Part shown: positions 1 through 12,795 of the stretch, in pieces
How the letters are laid out: each line of letters opens with the position of its first letter
Position numbering within the stretch: the first letter of the stretch is position 1
Assembly (NCBI GenBank): GCA_019925795.1
Contig: CM034310.1
Span: 14,714,764 to 14,778,763, forward strand
Reading direction: 5' to 3'
DNA from: Dendrobium chrysotoxum
Taxonomy: Eukaryota > Streptophyta > Magnoliopsida > Asparagales > Orchidaceae
DNA: 64,000 nt
Made by a program: the position numbers and the translations under genes
The notes under the pieces: model-generated
What the model was told of the DNA's origin: nothing
Databases searched by the model: none
Seen by the model: only the letters and a program-made list of their open reading frames with translations

Positions 1-3000
1 AACTTATTACAATCCCTACTAGAAAAATTAAAAATAACCTTCTTGAACTCTTCTAAAAATAAGAGCTCCTTCCAATATTCACAAATCTTTGCCATTTCCT
101 TCTTCAACCAATCTTGAAAAAATCTGATCACATTAGCATTATCCCCTTCAATAATGATTCCTTTAGCTTGAAACACCCAATCTCTTACAAACCGGTCCAA
201 ATATGAGATAGCAGAAAGCTCCATTTGATAGATATCCCAATGAATACAATTAAAACCAAAAGCAAGCAATAATCTACCTTTATGATTCCGAAATACACCA
301 CCAACGCCAGCCAAGTTTGAGCTTGATAAAGATGCATCCACATTTACTTTAATCCAATCGGGAGGAGGAGGGTGCCAAATATTAGAAGACAGCTGATGAG
401 GCTGATTAACACCCCAGAGACCCGAGTAAGAATTCAAATGAACAACAGAAGCAAAGCTAATAGAATTTTTTGCAATCCCAATAACACAATCTTCAGATTC
501 TCCATGAATTAATCTGTTTCTTGATTTCCAAATTAAATATACTGCTGAACAATACACATTCGCTAAGAAAGCATCTTTACCATAAATATATTCCAATCCT
601 TTATAACAATCTTCCATAGATGAAAACATAAGCAAAGAAAATCCCCACCTATTCAAGCACTTAATCACCTAAGCAATCTTAACACATTTCACCACCATAT
701 GTTTAGAATTTTCAATCTCACCACAACCTCTAGGACATAAATTAACATCCATCAACATTCTATACATAAGAAAATCAAATGAAGGAAGGGCGTCATTAAA
801 TAATCTCCACCAAAATGACTCCACCAGAGCATTCAGCTTCAGCTTTTTAACCCATCTCCAATACACCTTGTCTGATTTCGCCTAAGCAGCAACATCCCAA
901 GCCAATGCTGTCAAAGATCTCCCAAATTTTAATGAACAAGCTCTAGCTGATCACCTTCCAGATCATGAACAATCTCAGTTTGCTAAATCAAATGCAACAA
1001 GTGAGCTCCAACAAATTTCTTCAGCTCTACAACATTCCAGACTCCGTTCAGAATAAATTTATCCAACAAGATCTCATTATCTTCAAAACCGGCAACAAAC
1101 ATAGGCCATTCATTTATCCTTCTATCAAGCAACTAGATATCTTTAAACATTCTAATAGACTTTCCATTAGCAATTATCCACCTCACTATCAGAGCCAATG
1201 CTTTAGCTCCAGCCGAAATAATCTTCCATGAAGCAGAACATCCCTTCTTCATCTCACCATCCCAACTGACCGAACCGTATTTCACATTAAGAATTGTTGA
1301 AAGTAGCAACTCAAAATTTGAAACAACCTTCCACGCCAATTTAGCTCTTAAAGGTCCCACTTTGGTTGCACAAGAATGCAAACCACATCCACCACAACTC
1401 TTTGGAAAACACAAAACCTCCCAAGATACATAATGAAGCCCATTCATACCATTCTGCTTATGCCAAATGTAATTCCTTCACATCTTGTCTAACTCCTTCA
1501 AAACTCCCCTAGGAACAAGAACATGAGTAGTTAAAATACAAGAAATGAGAGGACCATTGATTTGATAAGAATAAGTCTTCCAGCAAGTGAAATGAACTTA
1601 TTTCCCCAAGTATTAAATTTACCCAAAGCTTTATCAATAATATTGTGAAAATCAGCACCCACCATTCTTCTCAAAGTAATCTTAACTCCCAAATAATTCA
1701 TTTCTCTCACCATTTTAAAGCCCATAATACAAGAAATCCTTTTCTTCCTCCTCCTAACATAATTACCAAACAAAATAGAGGACTTATTATAGTTAATACT
1801 TTGACTCGACCATATACAAAAATCCCCAACAACTCTCTTTATCTCCTTCACCATCTTCACATTTGCTTCAGAAAAAATAAGAATATCATCTGTGTATAAT
1901 AGATGCGAAATCCTCGGTGCATTTGGACAGATTTTAATACCAATACTGCTTCCTTTATGAAAAAAATGCATTTGACAATAATTAAGAACAAAAAATAAAT
2001 AGAAAAGGAGACAAGGGACAATCTTGCCTAAACCCACTTCTTGCTTTTATCCAATTGGATGAAATGCCATTTACCACAATAGAAAATCTAGAATCTACAA
2101 CACATTCCATAATGAGCCTCGAAAATTTAGAAGGAAAACCAAAATAACATAAAATTTGCTTTAAAGTCAACCACCCCATACTATCGTATGTTTGTTCCAT
2201 GTCAATTTTGAAGGACACCAACCCTTTATTAGATTTACTTATGAAACACCTCCTGAGCTATTAAGACATCATCTGATAAAGACCGCCCTTTCACAAACGC
2301 CGCTTGCTCCTCAGAAATCAACTTTGGAAGAATACATTTGAATCTATTTACAAGAATTATAGCGACAATCTTACAAATAGGCTTATAAAGACTAATAGGC
2401 CTGAAATTAGATGGAACAATCAGATTATTGACCTTAGGAATTAACACAATTAAAGTCTCCTTACACTCAGCATTCATCGTCCCATAAGTAAAAAAATTAT
2501 TAATAGCATTCCAAACATCCTCCTTAATAATACCCCAATACGCCTTAATGAAGGAATAGGTAATACCATCATTACCTGGAGATTTGTTGGATCCAAGCTG
2601 TTTCATGACTTCCCAGACTTCCTCTTTAGAAACTTCCATATCCAACATCAACCTATCTGATTCCTCCAACATCCGCAAAGGAGCAGGCCAACTATCGAGT
2701 ATGCAAATTATGTCCGTCCATTTGTTTTTGAAGAAATTAAAGAAGATTTCCTCAATGCCTTCTTGATGTTCAACAAGCATCCTATTCTCATCTTTAATTT
2801 GGTGAATCCAATTTCTATTTTTTCTAGCATTAGGAAACGCATGAAAATTTTTCGAATTGGAATATCCATCCAACATCCATTTCACCTTTGCTTGTGGCCT
2901 CCACCAGGTATTAATGTGCGCCATAGTACTGTTCAGCTTATTCACCTTAGATCTCAACAAGAGCATCTTCTCATCAGAAAGACTGCCTGAATAAGATTCT

Positions 3001-3946
3001 TCCCGTTGCAAATCTAGAATCTCTCTGTTTAAGCTCTCCTTCAATATCATGAAGTCTTTAAGCTTTAATTTACTCCAATAAAACAAAGCCTTGAACGATC
3101 TCTTGAATTTTGTATTGAGGATCTCAGAATGACTCCCCACCGCCTTCTTCATCCAAGACTTAGCCACCACCCCAAAAGAAGCATGATAAGAAACCTACAT
3201 ATCTTCAAATCTAACAACCTTCTTGAAAGGCACTTTCGATTCCAACAAATAAAGAACCAAAGGGCAATGGTCAGAAGGTACCCTTGCAAGATGACGAACC
3301 ACCATCAAATGAGAAGATTTCAACGCTGTAGAATTTAAGAAGCACCTGTCCAATCTTTCCAGAATGCGAGCTCCCCCATCCTTATTGTTACACCAAGTGA
3401 ATATAGGCCCAATAAAACGCAATTCATGGTAATCATTATTTGCCATAAAAGCCTTCATCTCCTTGGGTCCTTGAGAAAAAGAGAATTTTTTTCCCTCCCC
3501 TTTTATCCTCCTTAGAAAGAATACAATTAAAATCCCCCCCCAACAATAGAAGGCTTATCTTGAGAAGAAAAAAACTCAATTCTACTCCAAACCTCCCTCT
3601 TATAAATATCCTTACTCCCATACACCGAAGAGACTAACCACACACCCTTATTCAACACATTAAGCTCACCAATAACGAATTGAGAAGTAGACTCCAACAC
3701 TAAAAAAGAAGCCAAACTAGCTTTCTAAAGAATAATAATGCCACCTGACAATCCTTCAGCAGGAACATAAAAAAAATCCCAATCATTTCCAATGAGATAA
3801 TTAACTTCACCTCTATCAATCGAAGATAGTTTAGATTCCAACAACCCCACAAAAAAGACATCATATTCTTTCATAAATTATCTTAAATATAGAGAAGCTT
3901 GTCTTTTCCTAGCTCCTCTACAATTTCAAAAAGCAATGGAAGACAT
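1..3946 (-). pseudogene. LINE ORF2: endonuclease, reverse transcriptase, RNase H
   Basis: ORF2 of the L1-type LINE, which nicks the target and reverse-transcribes the element RNA. It starts at the ATG at 3946-3944, where an NCRGA motif opens the apurinic-type endonuclease. Endonuclease motifs GGDFN (about 3530), ITW-like FTWCNN and SDHCPL (about 3270) follow. Reverse transcriptase covers about 2700-1540, with SNKSPGNDGIT, NFRPISL, AFVKGRS and a YTDD catalytic box at 1885-1896. A zf-RVT region with conserved W and C residues is at 866-669. RNase H begins at about 405 with DWIKVNVDAS and runs to base 1, so the last residues are outside. In-frame stops and frame changes occur (for example near 3920, 3190, 2225, 2035, 1530 and 660). 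Confidence 0.88.
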
Positions 3947-6078
3947 TAATAATTAAAAGGGGAATCCTCCCCTGCCCGCCCGCCCCTATCTTTACCACCC
4001 CCATCTCCACTCCTATTTCTAGGAAGCAACATAACCGGGCCTAGCCTTTTCAATTCCTTAGAAAGCTTATTCTTCACATAGGAAGATCCACCTTCCAATA
4101 AACTTGGTCTAGAAGACTTAATCAAATTTTCCTTCACCTTCCCTGGCTCACTAAATGAATCCAGATCACCCTTACCATCTCCTATTTCCACCAAACCTTC
4201 CTCCTCATTACTCAACCCATTTAAAAAATTAAACGGATTAACATCAGTATGAATATCAACAGCCATAGACATCGGAATCATACCATTACTAGGTGAATCC
4301 AGAACCAAGGAAATCTTCATAGCCTCTGAATTAATACTAACAGTAGGAACATGCAGACCTAAAGCAGAATCTTGGTCTTGTGCATGAACCAAAGCAACTT
4401 CTTCCTTACTAGAATCCTTTACTTCGAAATTTTCTGTCTTACCACCAATGGAAATGCCAACCACCTGATCCTTTTCTGAAGCTTGATTCATAACATTATT
4501 CGACTTGACCACATTCTGAACCACCCTCCTCTTCCAAGAGTTCTTCAATTTTTGCCTTGCCATAGTCAACATGAATCCATGGGCCATAATTAGAATCCAA
4601 ATCTCCACACTCACTTCTCCCACCGGCAACTTCACCATTAATTGCAGCATTTTTACCTGAAGCACCATTTCCTTCCACAACAACAAAAGAAGGACCATCA
4701 GATATCTCCAACCCTCCAGGAAGATTTCCCATCATTACGTCCAGTCCACGCTCAGAACAAGAATTCTTGAAATGGCCAATTTACCACAACTGAAACAAAA
4801 CTTCGAAATACGTTCATATTCAATTTTTTGGAAAAATCTACCAGAACAGCCTTTCACCCCAACACCATGCAGTAATTTGCTATCAAGCTTAATTCGAACA
4901 CAAACTCTTGTGAATTCCCATCTCCCCCACTAAAACATATTCCCATCAATCATATATGAGATTCCCACCTTAGATACAATCCTGCTAACATTTATCTCAT
5001 CCCAACATTGCAACGGCAGATGAGACATCTTAATCCACACCGGTGCAGTTACCCCTTCAAGGAAGACTGAGAAAAACTAGGAGACCATTTATCTATACCA
5101 ATGATATGTCCATTCATATACCAAGGACCTTCAGAAAGTACTGATTCCACGGATTCAGAAGATTGGAAAGAACATAGTACCAATACTAATCCTAAGGAAT
5201 TAATGTGAAACTTCCCGAATTGACTCCACTGCCGACGTAATTCAAAGCTAATAACATGGAAAGGAATATTTTCTCCAAAAACTTTCACTACCACTGCATT
5301 TTTAAGCTTTTTAGTATTTTCCAATTCATTTTGGACATTTAATTTCACAGCAACACCATCATCCATAATTATATAACTAAAATCAGTGTTCATAATTCTA
5401 ATATTAGATCTTTTACCCAATGCTTTATGCAGATCCTCTTGAGCAGGAAGCTTCTTGGCAGGAGAAACTGACTTGAAACCCTCTTGGTCACAAATTCAAA
5501 TCCCCAAACTCACATTGCCGCACCGAAGTAAGATCAGACACACCAACACCCATAACACCTTAATTAGGATTAACAACCTCAGGATCCTTAACAACAACAA
5601 TATTTCCAATTCCAAACCCCAACATCCTCCTTAGATAGAGAATCAGACAAATCTCCCATTACAACGTTGGCATTAGAACAAACATTAGAAGTGCTGCTCC
5701 CAAATCTGTTAACAAAAATCTTCATACCAGATGAAGAAGAAGCTCTAGGATCCGAATCTCCATTAGCGTATTCCTTATTCCCCTTCAGGATGTTAGAAAA
5801 CTTTTGGCCATTAAACATAGCCTCCAAAACAACCCCTTTACCTTTCCCCTCCACTGGTAAGTTCTTCTTAACCCCTGACGAAGGAACATCATTAATCACC
5901 AAGGCCATCCCTGAAAATCCTCTATTGCGATCTCCAAATATGGATGCATCTGATGTAAAACCACTAATAAGACCCCCCCCCCCCCCCCCGTTGAGCGAAT
6001 AAAAGATCTCCCATTCAACTGAACCTTTTCGTTTCCAAAAGCACCACCAATCGATGGCCGGCGATCCTTAGCCGCCAT
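3946..6078 (-). pseudogene. LINE ORF1 (DUF4283 plus zinc knuckle), broken
   Basis: This is ORF1 of the L1-type LINE, the RNA-binding protein that forms the retrotransposition particle with the element RNA. The chosen start is the ATG at 6078-6076 (MAAKDRRPSIGG). A DUF4283-like domain lies at about 5420-5060 (VVVKVFGENIPFHV; LSEGPWYMNGHIIGIDKW). It is followed at about 5040-4760 by a region resembling the usual PVWIK...LPLQCW and CxxC zinc-knuckle segment (FCFSCGKLA). A Ser/Asp-rich tail runs to the stop at 3948-3946. The reading frame shifts several times: a run of 17 C (G on the coding strand) at 5973-5989 is one likely break. The stop TAA overlaps the ORF2 ATG as TAATG. The family assignment is from motif recognition. 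Confidence 0.8.
5973..5989. repeat. Homopolymer run of 17 C
   Basis: Seventeen consecutive C on the plus strand, G on the LINE coding strand, within ORF1 just after the N-terminal segment. The coding frame differs on its two sides. Confidence 0.95.
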
Positions 6079-6225
6079 TACCGGCCAAACGCTGAAAACC
6101 GCGGTAAAAAGGAAAAATTTGAAAAAACAAAACTTTCTCTCTAAAAACCTGGATGTTCTCTCTCTAAAAAGCTGGACGTGACTCAAGAATTCCTTGTTTT
6201 TTTATTCTATGAATTTGGATATTCA

Positions 6226-9200
6226 TGGTTACAAATTTTCAATAGAATTGATTATAGTGCCTATAAAACTTTTGAAATTATTTTGGAAATGAATTGATTA
6301 GTTAAAATTTTTGCTACAATTGAATATTGGAAGAAAAAAATAAATTTTAATTTACCAAATGAGAAGACCTTCTATTTTCTCCGTGAGAAGAATGCAACAT
6401 TCTCTCTAGTGAGTGCGGTGTAGATGGGTAACTATTTAAGTAAGGATGAGTTAGTGTTCTTAGCTAAAATGAAGATCTTTAATAAAGATGTTCAGGCATT
6501 ACAGAATGTCTTAGTTGTCTCTGAATTTTCAGATATATTTCCTGAAGAATTACCTAGATTATCACCTGAAAGAAAAAGTTGAATTTGACATAGAACTACA
6601 ACTAAGGACATTAGCAATCTACAAGTCTCCTTATAGGATGGCCCCAAAGGAATTGAAGGAGTTAAAAAGTCAATTACAAGAATTGATGGATAAGAAATTT
6701 ATCAGGGCTAGCCATTCACCTTAGAGTGCACCTGTACTTTTTGTTAAAAAGGATGGATCCATGATAATGTGTATTGACTATAGATAGCTGAACAATTGAC
6801 TATCAAGAACAAATATCCACTACCTCGCATAGATGAATTGTTTGATCAGTTAGCAGGTGCTACAGTATTTTTCAGAATTGATTTAAGATCGGGGTATCAT
6901 TAAGTAAGAGTTAAAGAAGCAGATGTCAATAAGACGACTTTTGGGACCAGGTATGATCATTTTGAGTTTAGAGTCATGACATTTGGGTTAACAAATGCTC
7001 CTACTATTTTTATGAATATCATGAATAGGATTTTCAAAGACTACATAGATAAGAGACTACATAAATAAGTTTGTAATTATTTTCATTGATGATATTCTGA
7101 TATACTCTAGGACTGATGAGAAACATGCTGAACATTTAAGAATAGTTTTGGAGATATTGAGAAAAAATTAGCTATATGCAAAATATTCAAAATGTGAATT
7201 TTGGCTAAGGAATATTTCCTTCTTGGGACATTTTATTAGTGGTAAAAGAATTTCAGTAGATCGACAGAAAGTAAAAGGCATTGTGGAATGGCCTACATCA
7301 AAGAATTTTATAGAGTTTCATAGCTTTTTAGGATTGACAGAATACTACAGAAATTTTGTTAAAGGATTTTCACAGATTACTATGCCTTTGTCCAAGTTAA
7401 TGAGGAAAGAGGTAAAATTTGAATGGATAATTGAATGTGGGAAAAGTTTTCAGGCATTGAAAGGGAATCTGACTATAACACCAGTATTGACACTTCTCTC
7501 AGGAACAAAAGGATTTCATATTTACAGTGATGCTTCTTTGAAGGGTTTGAGATGTGTTCTAATGCAGAATAGAAAGGTGATTGCAATTGCATCGAGACAA
7601 TTGAAGTCCCATGAAAGAAATTATCCCATTCATGATTTAGAGCTGGCTGTAATGATATTTGCTTTGAAGTTTTGGAGATATTATTTATATGGGATAAGAT
7701 GTAAAATTTTTACTGATCATTAAAGCTTAAAATACATATTTTCACAGAAAGAATTAAATTTGAAATAAAGAAGATAGCTAGAGCTCATTAAGGACTATAA
7801 TTTGGATATTCAGTATTGTCTTGAGAAAGCTAATATTATGGTTGATGTTTTGAGTAGCAAATCTACAGGAATGAATAACTGGATGATTACTCAATGGGTT
7901 TAATTGATCAAGGAAATAGAAAATCTGCAATTGGAGATTAGAGATTTCAAAAATATAAAATATTTGCATCAAATGACAGTAAAGCCCACTCTAACTGATC
8001 GTATCAAAGAAGCTCAAAAGCCCAGTAGTGAATCTTTAAAATTGATAGAGCAAGCCCAATTAGGGAAAAGACTAAATCTTTCAATTGATGTTGATGGAAT
8101 CATTAGGCATAAATTCCAGTTGTGGGTACCCAGGGATACGAATTTAAGAAAGAAAATTTTGTAAGAAGCTCATCATTTTGGCTACACAATTCATCCAGGT
8201 AGTATCAAAAATATAAAGAATTGAAAGTAATATTCTAGTGGCCAAGTATGAAGAGAGACGTTGCTGAATATGTAGCTAAGTGTGAAGCATGTCAAATTTT
8301 GAAAGATGAACATCAGCGACCTAGTAGATTACTGCAAAACCCCTAAGTAGAAGTAGGAAGAAATCGCAATGAATTTTGTTATGGGATATCCCAGATCCAG
8401 ACAGAAACATGACAACATTTGGGTAATTATTGATAGACTGACAAAATTAGCTCACTTTTCGCCTATCAAGCAAACCGATTCAGTAGAAAATTGGCACGCC
8501 TGTATGTGAAAGAAATTGTCAGATTGCACGGTATTCCAAAAGTTATTATCTAAGATAGAGATGGTAGATTTACTTCTAGGATGTGGAAAAATATTTATGA
8601 AAGCTTGGGCACAAATTTGCACTTCAGTACAGCTTTTCATCCCTAGACTGGCGGTCAATATGAAAGAACCATCCAGGTACTGGAAGACTTGTTGAGATTA
8701 TGTTTTTTAGATTTTAGAGGTAGCTAGGAGGATCACATACCATTGATCGAATTTGCCTACAATAATAACTATCAAGCAATTATACAAATGGCACCATATG
8801 AAGCACTTTATGGTAAAAAATACAGAACTCCCTTAACTTGGATAGAAATAGGAAAAAGACAGCTAATGGGTCCAGAGCTAGTTGACGAAGTAACAGAGAA
8901 AATCAAATTAATCAGACAGATTAAAAGCGGCTCAGGATCGCCAGTAAAAGTATTATGACCCCAAGCACAGAGCAGTAGAGTTTGAAGTGGGTCGCTTAAT
9001 ATTCGTAAAAGTTAAGCTTGTGAAAGGTACAACTAAATTTGGACAGGGAGACAAATTAAATCCTAGGTATATAGGACATTTTGAAATCACTGAGAAGACT
9101 GACAATGTTGCTTACTCTTCCAAATGACATGTCGATATACATAATATTTTTCATGTATCACTGCTAAGGAAATGGGTTACAGATGCCCATCAGAGAATTT

Positions 9201-9300
9201 TACATGATGAAATTAAGCTACAGAAGAATCTAACTTATACTGAAGAATTAGAAAGAATACTAAATTTTGATACTACGAAATTGTCAAATTTGTTAAAGTG
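6226..9300 (+). pseudogene. gypsy pol polyprotein remnant (PR-RT-RH-INT)
   Basis: Broken pol gene of a gypsy element. The protease/RT linker is read from about 6247 to 6560 (NEKTFYFL, NATFSLVSAV, VSEFSDIFPEELP). Reverse transcriptase follows with YRMAPKELKELKSQLQELM (6634-), FFRIDLRSGYH and the FIDDILIYS catalytic box at 7082-7108. The connection domain contains FLGLTEYYRNFVKGFS. RNase H spans about 7515-7725 (HIYSDASLKG; SHERNYPIHDLELA). Integrase runs from about 7990 to 8960, with the zinc-finger-side segment HKFQLWVPRD, a core remnant, and YEALYGKKYRTPLTW. A C-terminal tail ends before the polypurine tract. The longest open stretch, 7223-7723, covers the RT end and RNase H. In-frame stops occur at about 6721, 6785, 7067 and 7723 and many are scattered in integrase. 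Confidence 0.85.
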
Positions 9301-9428
9301 AAATAATAATACATGCTAAAAAAGGAAGCAACCTAGGAAAGGGAAGAAGACATTAGATTAAGTTTCCCTCATGACGACCACTAAGGCACTGACTTTTGAG
9401 GACGAAATTTAAATAAGGAGGGGTGGAT

Positions 9429-11891
9429 TATAATACCCAAAATATTCGAAATAAATGTAAGTATAAATTTCTATAAATGTGAATTTATTTTCATTACAAT
9501 CTACTTTTAATCTTAAGCATTTTGATATGTAAATTATTAAGTCAATTGTGTATATCTATATGCATAATTATTATATGAATAAATTATTACACATTTCATT
9601 AACAGTTAATCTAAATTAACTAAGTTCATTAACTCTTAATTTATAACTATTAGCCATCATTATATTAATTATTCCCATTACTGTAGCCATAGCACTTAGC
9701 CATGCATGTAATGGGATGATTTCAAGATGCAAGAAATCAACAAGAAATAACCAACTGGGTGAATTTGAGAATAAAGTAGTAGAATTAGGAGTGAGTATTT
9801 TAATACTTAGTGGAATTTCATGCTTAGTGAAATTTTAGTTAGAAGCTTTGTGGAATTTCATGCTAATATAACCAAGGCATTTCATTTGTTCCATTCATTC
9901 CATCCACGATAATTCCACAACACTTCCTAGAGCCGAAGCACCCGCTGTTGCCGAAAATAGCTAATAGAAGAAAAGCGGAGAGCTGGAGAAGGCAACTTTG
10001 CAACATGCTGTAATGAATCTGTAGGTAAGGAAGATTAGGAAGAAAATTTTAGGACAGCAGAATTTAGTAGTTTTGTTATGAATAATAGTTGAAATGAAGT
10101 GTTGTTTACCTAAATTATGTAATGTTGCTATTGTAGGCTACTGCAGTTACTAAAAACCGTATGTAAGGATGTTTACTTGCTGTTTGGTATTGTAAATTAC
10201 TGAATTACAGCATGTGAATGCGGTATGTTGCTGTGAATTACTGCAATCAGCTCTTATTAGCTGAAAACTAAAATCAACAATGAAATAGAAGAAGAAAAAC
10301 TGAAATCAAGTAAGAATAGTTGAAATTTAATATGCTATTATTTGTAGATGTTGCTGTGATAATTAGCGGTTATTGTTGTTAGGTAGAAAAGCAAGGGAAG
10401 TAGGAAAAGAAGTTTATGAGAGGAAAGGGAATTTTGAATGGAATAAAGAAGAGTATAATTGAGGTAATTTATAAGATATTCATATTGCTTGTTTTATTTA
10501 TTTATAAATATGTGTGAATGAAGAAATGCATGTATTAGGTGATGCATAAAAGGAGAAGAAAACAGGACCCAGAAGAATGAATTCTAAGTGAAGTGAGATA
10601 TCCAAACAACAACAACAACAACAACATCAAGCCTTTATCCCACTACGTGGGGTCGGCTACATGAATCCTTTTTCTCCATTGTGTCCTGTTAAAAGTCAAA
10701 TTCTCGTTTAAATCTAATAAAAAAATATCATTTATAATATTTTCTAACCAAGTCTTTTTAGGTCTACCTCTACCTTTCTTAACATAAGTCAAATCTAAGA
10801 CCTCTACTTTCCTAACCGGGTCATCGGGAGGCCGTCGTTTAATGTGACTAAACCATCTAAGCCGACTCTCTCTAATCTTATCTTCCACTAGAGCTACTCC
10901 AACGTTTTCACGAACATGCTCATTTTGTATCCTATCTCTGAGGGTGAAAGTGAGATACCCAAACAATATATAAAAAATAGTTAAAATTTTATATATTTGT
11001 AAATTCATAACTGTTATGTTTATGAACATTTTAATTTTAGTTTATGTAATTGTTGATTCATTAATTAGTGGTTTCAATATCACAGTTTATGATTACTAAA
11101 ACTGAATGGTATTAGAAATATGAAATAAGTCATATATGGGGGATAGACCCGTACAAGTAAAGGTGAAAGACCTGCTGAGCTAAGCCTACACTCTCAAAAT
11201 TCTAAAAATTAGGAATTCAGACTCAACCTTAAATGAGAGAGCAGCTTCAATTCTAAAACTTGAGAATTCAGAATGAACCTTGAATTAAAAAACTGAAAGG
11301 GTGCAAAAAGCTTATAACCATCATATGACTTTTCTAAAGGTGTTGAACAGTTAACAAGATAGAAATTCATGTTATGCATTTCTTATGATCAGTATGGAAT
11401 TCCAATGTGTGCTAAATTGGATGTTAACAATGTTATTATTATTTATTATACATTGCTTGTGTATTTTATTGAGCTCTAACTCATTAATAATGGTTGTACT
11501 ACAAGAAAGGGGAAGGAGCCTATAGGGCATTAGGAAAAAAAAAAGGATGATTGTCCTTTTTGGTGTACATATATTTTGGGTGTACATAGAGATCCAGGTG
11601 AAGGTTGTACAGAGGCTTTTGGGGTATGTAAATAAATTCTAAAAAAGTTTTAGTAAAGCTCTGTATTTCTTTTGATTATATATGTAATTTAATTGAGGTA
11701 TATTACATGCTTTCTGTAGTTAAGTATAAAGCTTGATACGTGAGGGGAGTCTAAATAGATTATTTTTTACTCATTAATTCTGATTGAAGTAGCTCAAAAT
11801 GTGTGTTAGTAAGAAGAGGCCTGTTTAAATTTTTCTTCTCTGTTATACTCCAGGTTGACCGTAAGAGAAGGGGGGGGAATGTGGTGTGACA
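9429..11891 (+). repeat. Probable 3' LTR of the gypsy element
   Basis: Non-coding sequence following the polypurine tract. It opens tataataccc, one base from the TGTAATACCC start common to plant chromovirus-like LTRs. It is interrupted by an RTE insertion at 10610-10947. The proposed end, gtgtgaca, is followed by unrelated sequence. The 5' LTR is outside the window, so the right end is not verified. Confidence 0.5.
10610..10947 (-). mobile_element. RTE LINE, 5'-truncated, with 19-bp target duplication
   Basis: The last 338 bp of an RTE-clade LINE in minus orientation, encoding the C-terminal region ([37 protein letters not shown]). It ends with the family 3' UTR and (CAA)n on the plus strand, which is (TTG)n on the coding strand. 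It is flanked by a direct duplication at 10591-10609 and 10948-10966 (aagtgagatanccaaacaa, one mismatch). The duplication shows that it inserted by target-primed reverse transcription into the gypsy LTR. Confidence 0.92.
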
Positions 11892-11907
11892 TCTAAAGGC
11901 AAGAAAA

Positions 11908-11919
11908 GCTCTGATACCA
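11908..11919 (-). promoter_or_regulatory. Primer-binding-site-like motif, minus strand
   Basis: gctctgatacca is the reverse complement of TGGTATCAGAGC, the initiator tRNA-Met primer-binding site of plant LTR elements. It suggests a remnant of a minus-strand LTR element here, but no LTR or coding region could be attached to it. Confidence 0.4.
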
Positions 11920-12179
11920 TACGAAGATTTAATGACCTATAGTAATCCCAAGCACTGTGTACAAAAACAGAAACAGATAGCTCAAAATAGAGAACATACC
12001 CTTTTCTTTTGCACTGGTCACACTATAGTATATATATATCATAATAAAGTTGTATTTCAGTTATACTATAATAGTGACATTTGGTAGTTGTCAAGGAGTG
12101 GTAGAGATTGTCTAGGTATTGAAAGTGGTGAACAAACAACTTTTGGAATATCTTGATGAATAGTGGAAGTATTATTAAC

Positions 12180-12425
12180 AATTGAGGTCAAAGAAATCCC
12201 ACTGATCATAGAACTTTTGATGCACAAAAATCTAGGTGACCCAAAAGGGTTGAATTGAAGTAATTTTTGCTCAGTTCAATTATAGCAGTGCTCAAACAAT
12301 CTCATAAAGATATGCTCAACACAAACAAGATTTAAAACCTCATATTGAGCCTATGAATGCTAGAATTGGTCAAACTGGAGGCTGGAAGAGTCGTGGCTAA
12401 TCAAACCAATTTAAGTTGACCCAAC
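12180..12425 (+). repeat. Dispersed repeat, copy A
   Basis: About 245 bp clearly related to 17860-18093, with shared blocks such as acttttgatgcac, ggtgacc, gattgaattgaag, caaacaagatt and ggtcaaac. It is more distantly related to 26075-26300. Copies A and B are in the same orientation 5.4 kb apart. Whether they are LTRs or independent insertions is unknown. Confidence 0.6.
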
Positions 12426-12779
12426 AAGCATCATCTATATATGACAACAAACTACGCATTCATAGCTCTTAGGTGAGCACCGTTACAACCAATGGCTAAT
12501 ATTTCACTTCAAATGTGGATGCATTCATGTATTTGGTATTTTTGCAAACTGATGGATTTGAACTGATACAACCATATGTGGGCTCCGAAAATTCTGCCCC
12601 GGCCTCCGCCCGCATTGCGTTCTTCGGGGGGAGTTTTAACGGATTAAGTTCTGGGGTAAATTTTGGAAGGCAGATGGATTGTAGATAAGACACTACCCAG
12701 AGATTTCGCGCTCATTTTGCGAGGACTATGATCTGAGTTCTGATTTCCTATACGTGCAAGCCCCTATCGGTAATTACCC

Positions 12780-12795
12780 CTCCCGATAACGGGAG
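12780..12795 (+). other. Conserved stem-loop, copy 1
   Basis: CTCCCG-ATAA-CGGGAG, a perfect 6-bp stem. The equivalent stems at 18978-18995 and 40336-40352 have different bases but still pair, and the flanks (attac before, gattaagg after) are conserved. Confidence 0.7.

Larger units (their letters stand above)
1..6187 (-). mobile_element. L1-clade LINE, minus strand, 3' end beyond left edge
   Basis: A plant L1-type non-LTR retrotransposon read right to left. Its 5' end lies near 6187 and its 3' end is cut by the window edge. The order is ORF1 (nucleic-acid-binding), then ORF2 (endonuclease, reverse transcriptase, zinc-binding region, RNase H). It sits inside the protease/RT linker of a plus-strand Ty3/gypsy element, because gypsy coding sequence starts directly at its 5' boundary. 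Several stops and frameshifts break both ORFs, so this copy looks inactive. The target-site duplication cannot be checked because the other end is outside the window. Confidence 0.9.
6188..11891 (+). mobile_element. Ty3/gypsy retrotransposon, 3' part with 3' LTR
   Basis: A plus-strand Ty3/gypsy element of which the 3' half is visible: the end of protease, RT, RNase H, integrase, polypurine tract and 3' LTR. Its 5' half is separated by the LINE and lies off the left edge. Domain order PR-RT-RH-INT identifies Ty3/gypsy rather than copia. Many stops and frameshifts mean the copy is dead. The polypurine tract is near 9411-9428 (aaataaggaggggtgga) and the LTR probably starts at 9429. The LTR 3' end at about 11891 (gtggtgtgaca) is an estimate. 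Confidence 0.8.

Noticed and set aside
11497..11508. tactacaagaaa resembling a CACTA left terminus
   Set aside because: It lacks the leading CA, has no subterminal repeats, and does not extend the match to the 3' end at 26071.
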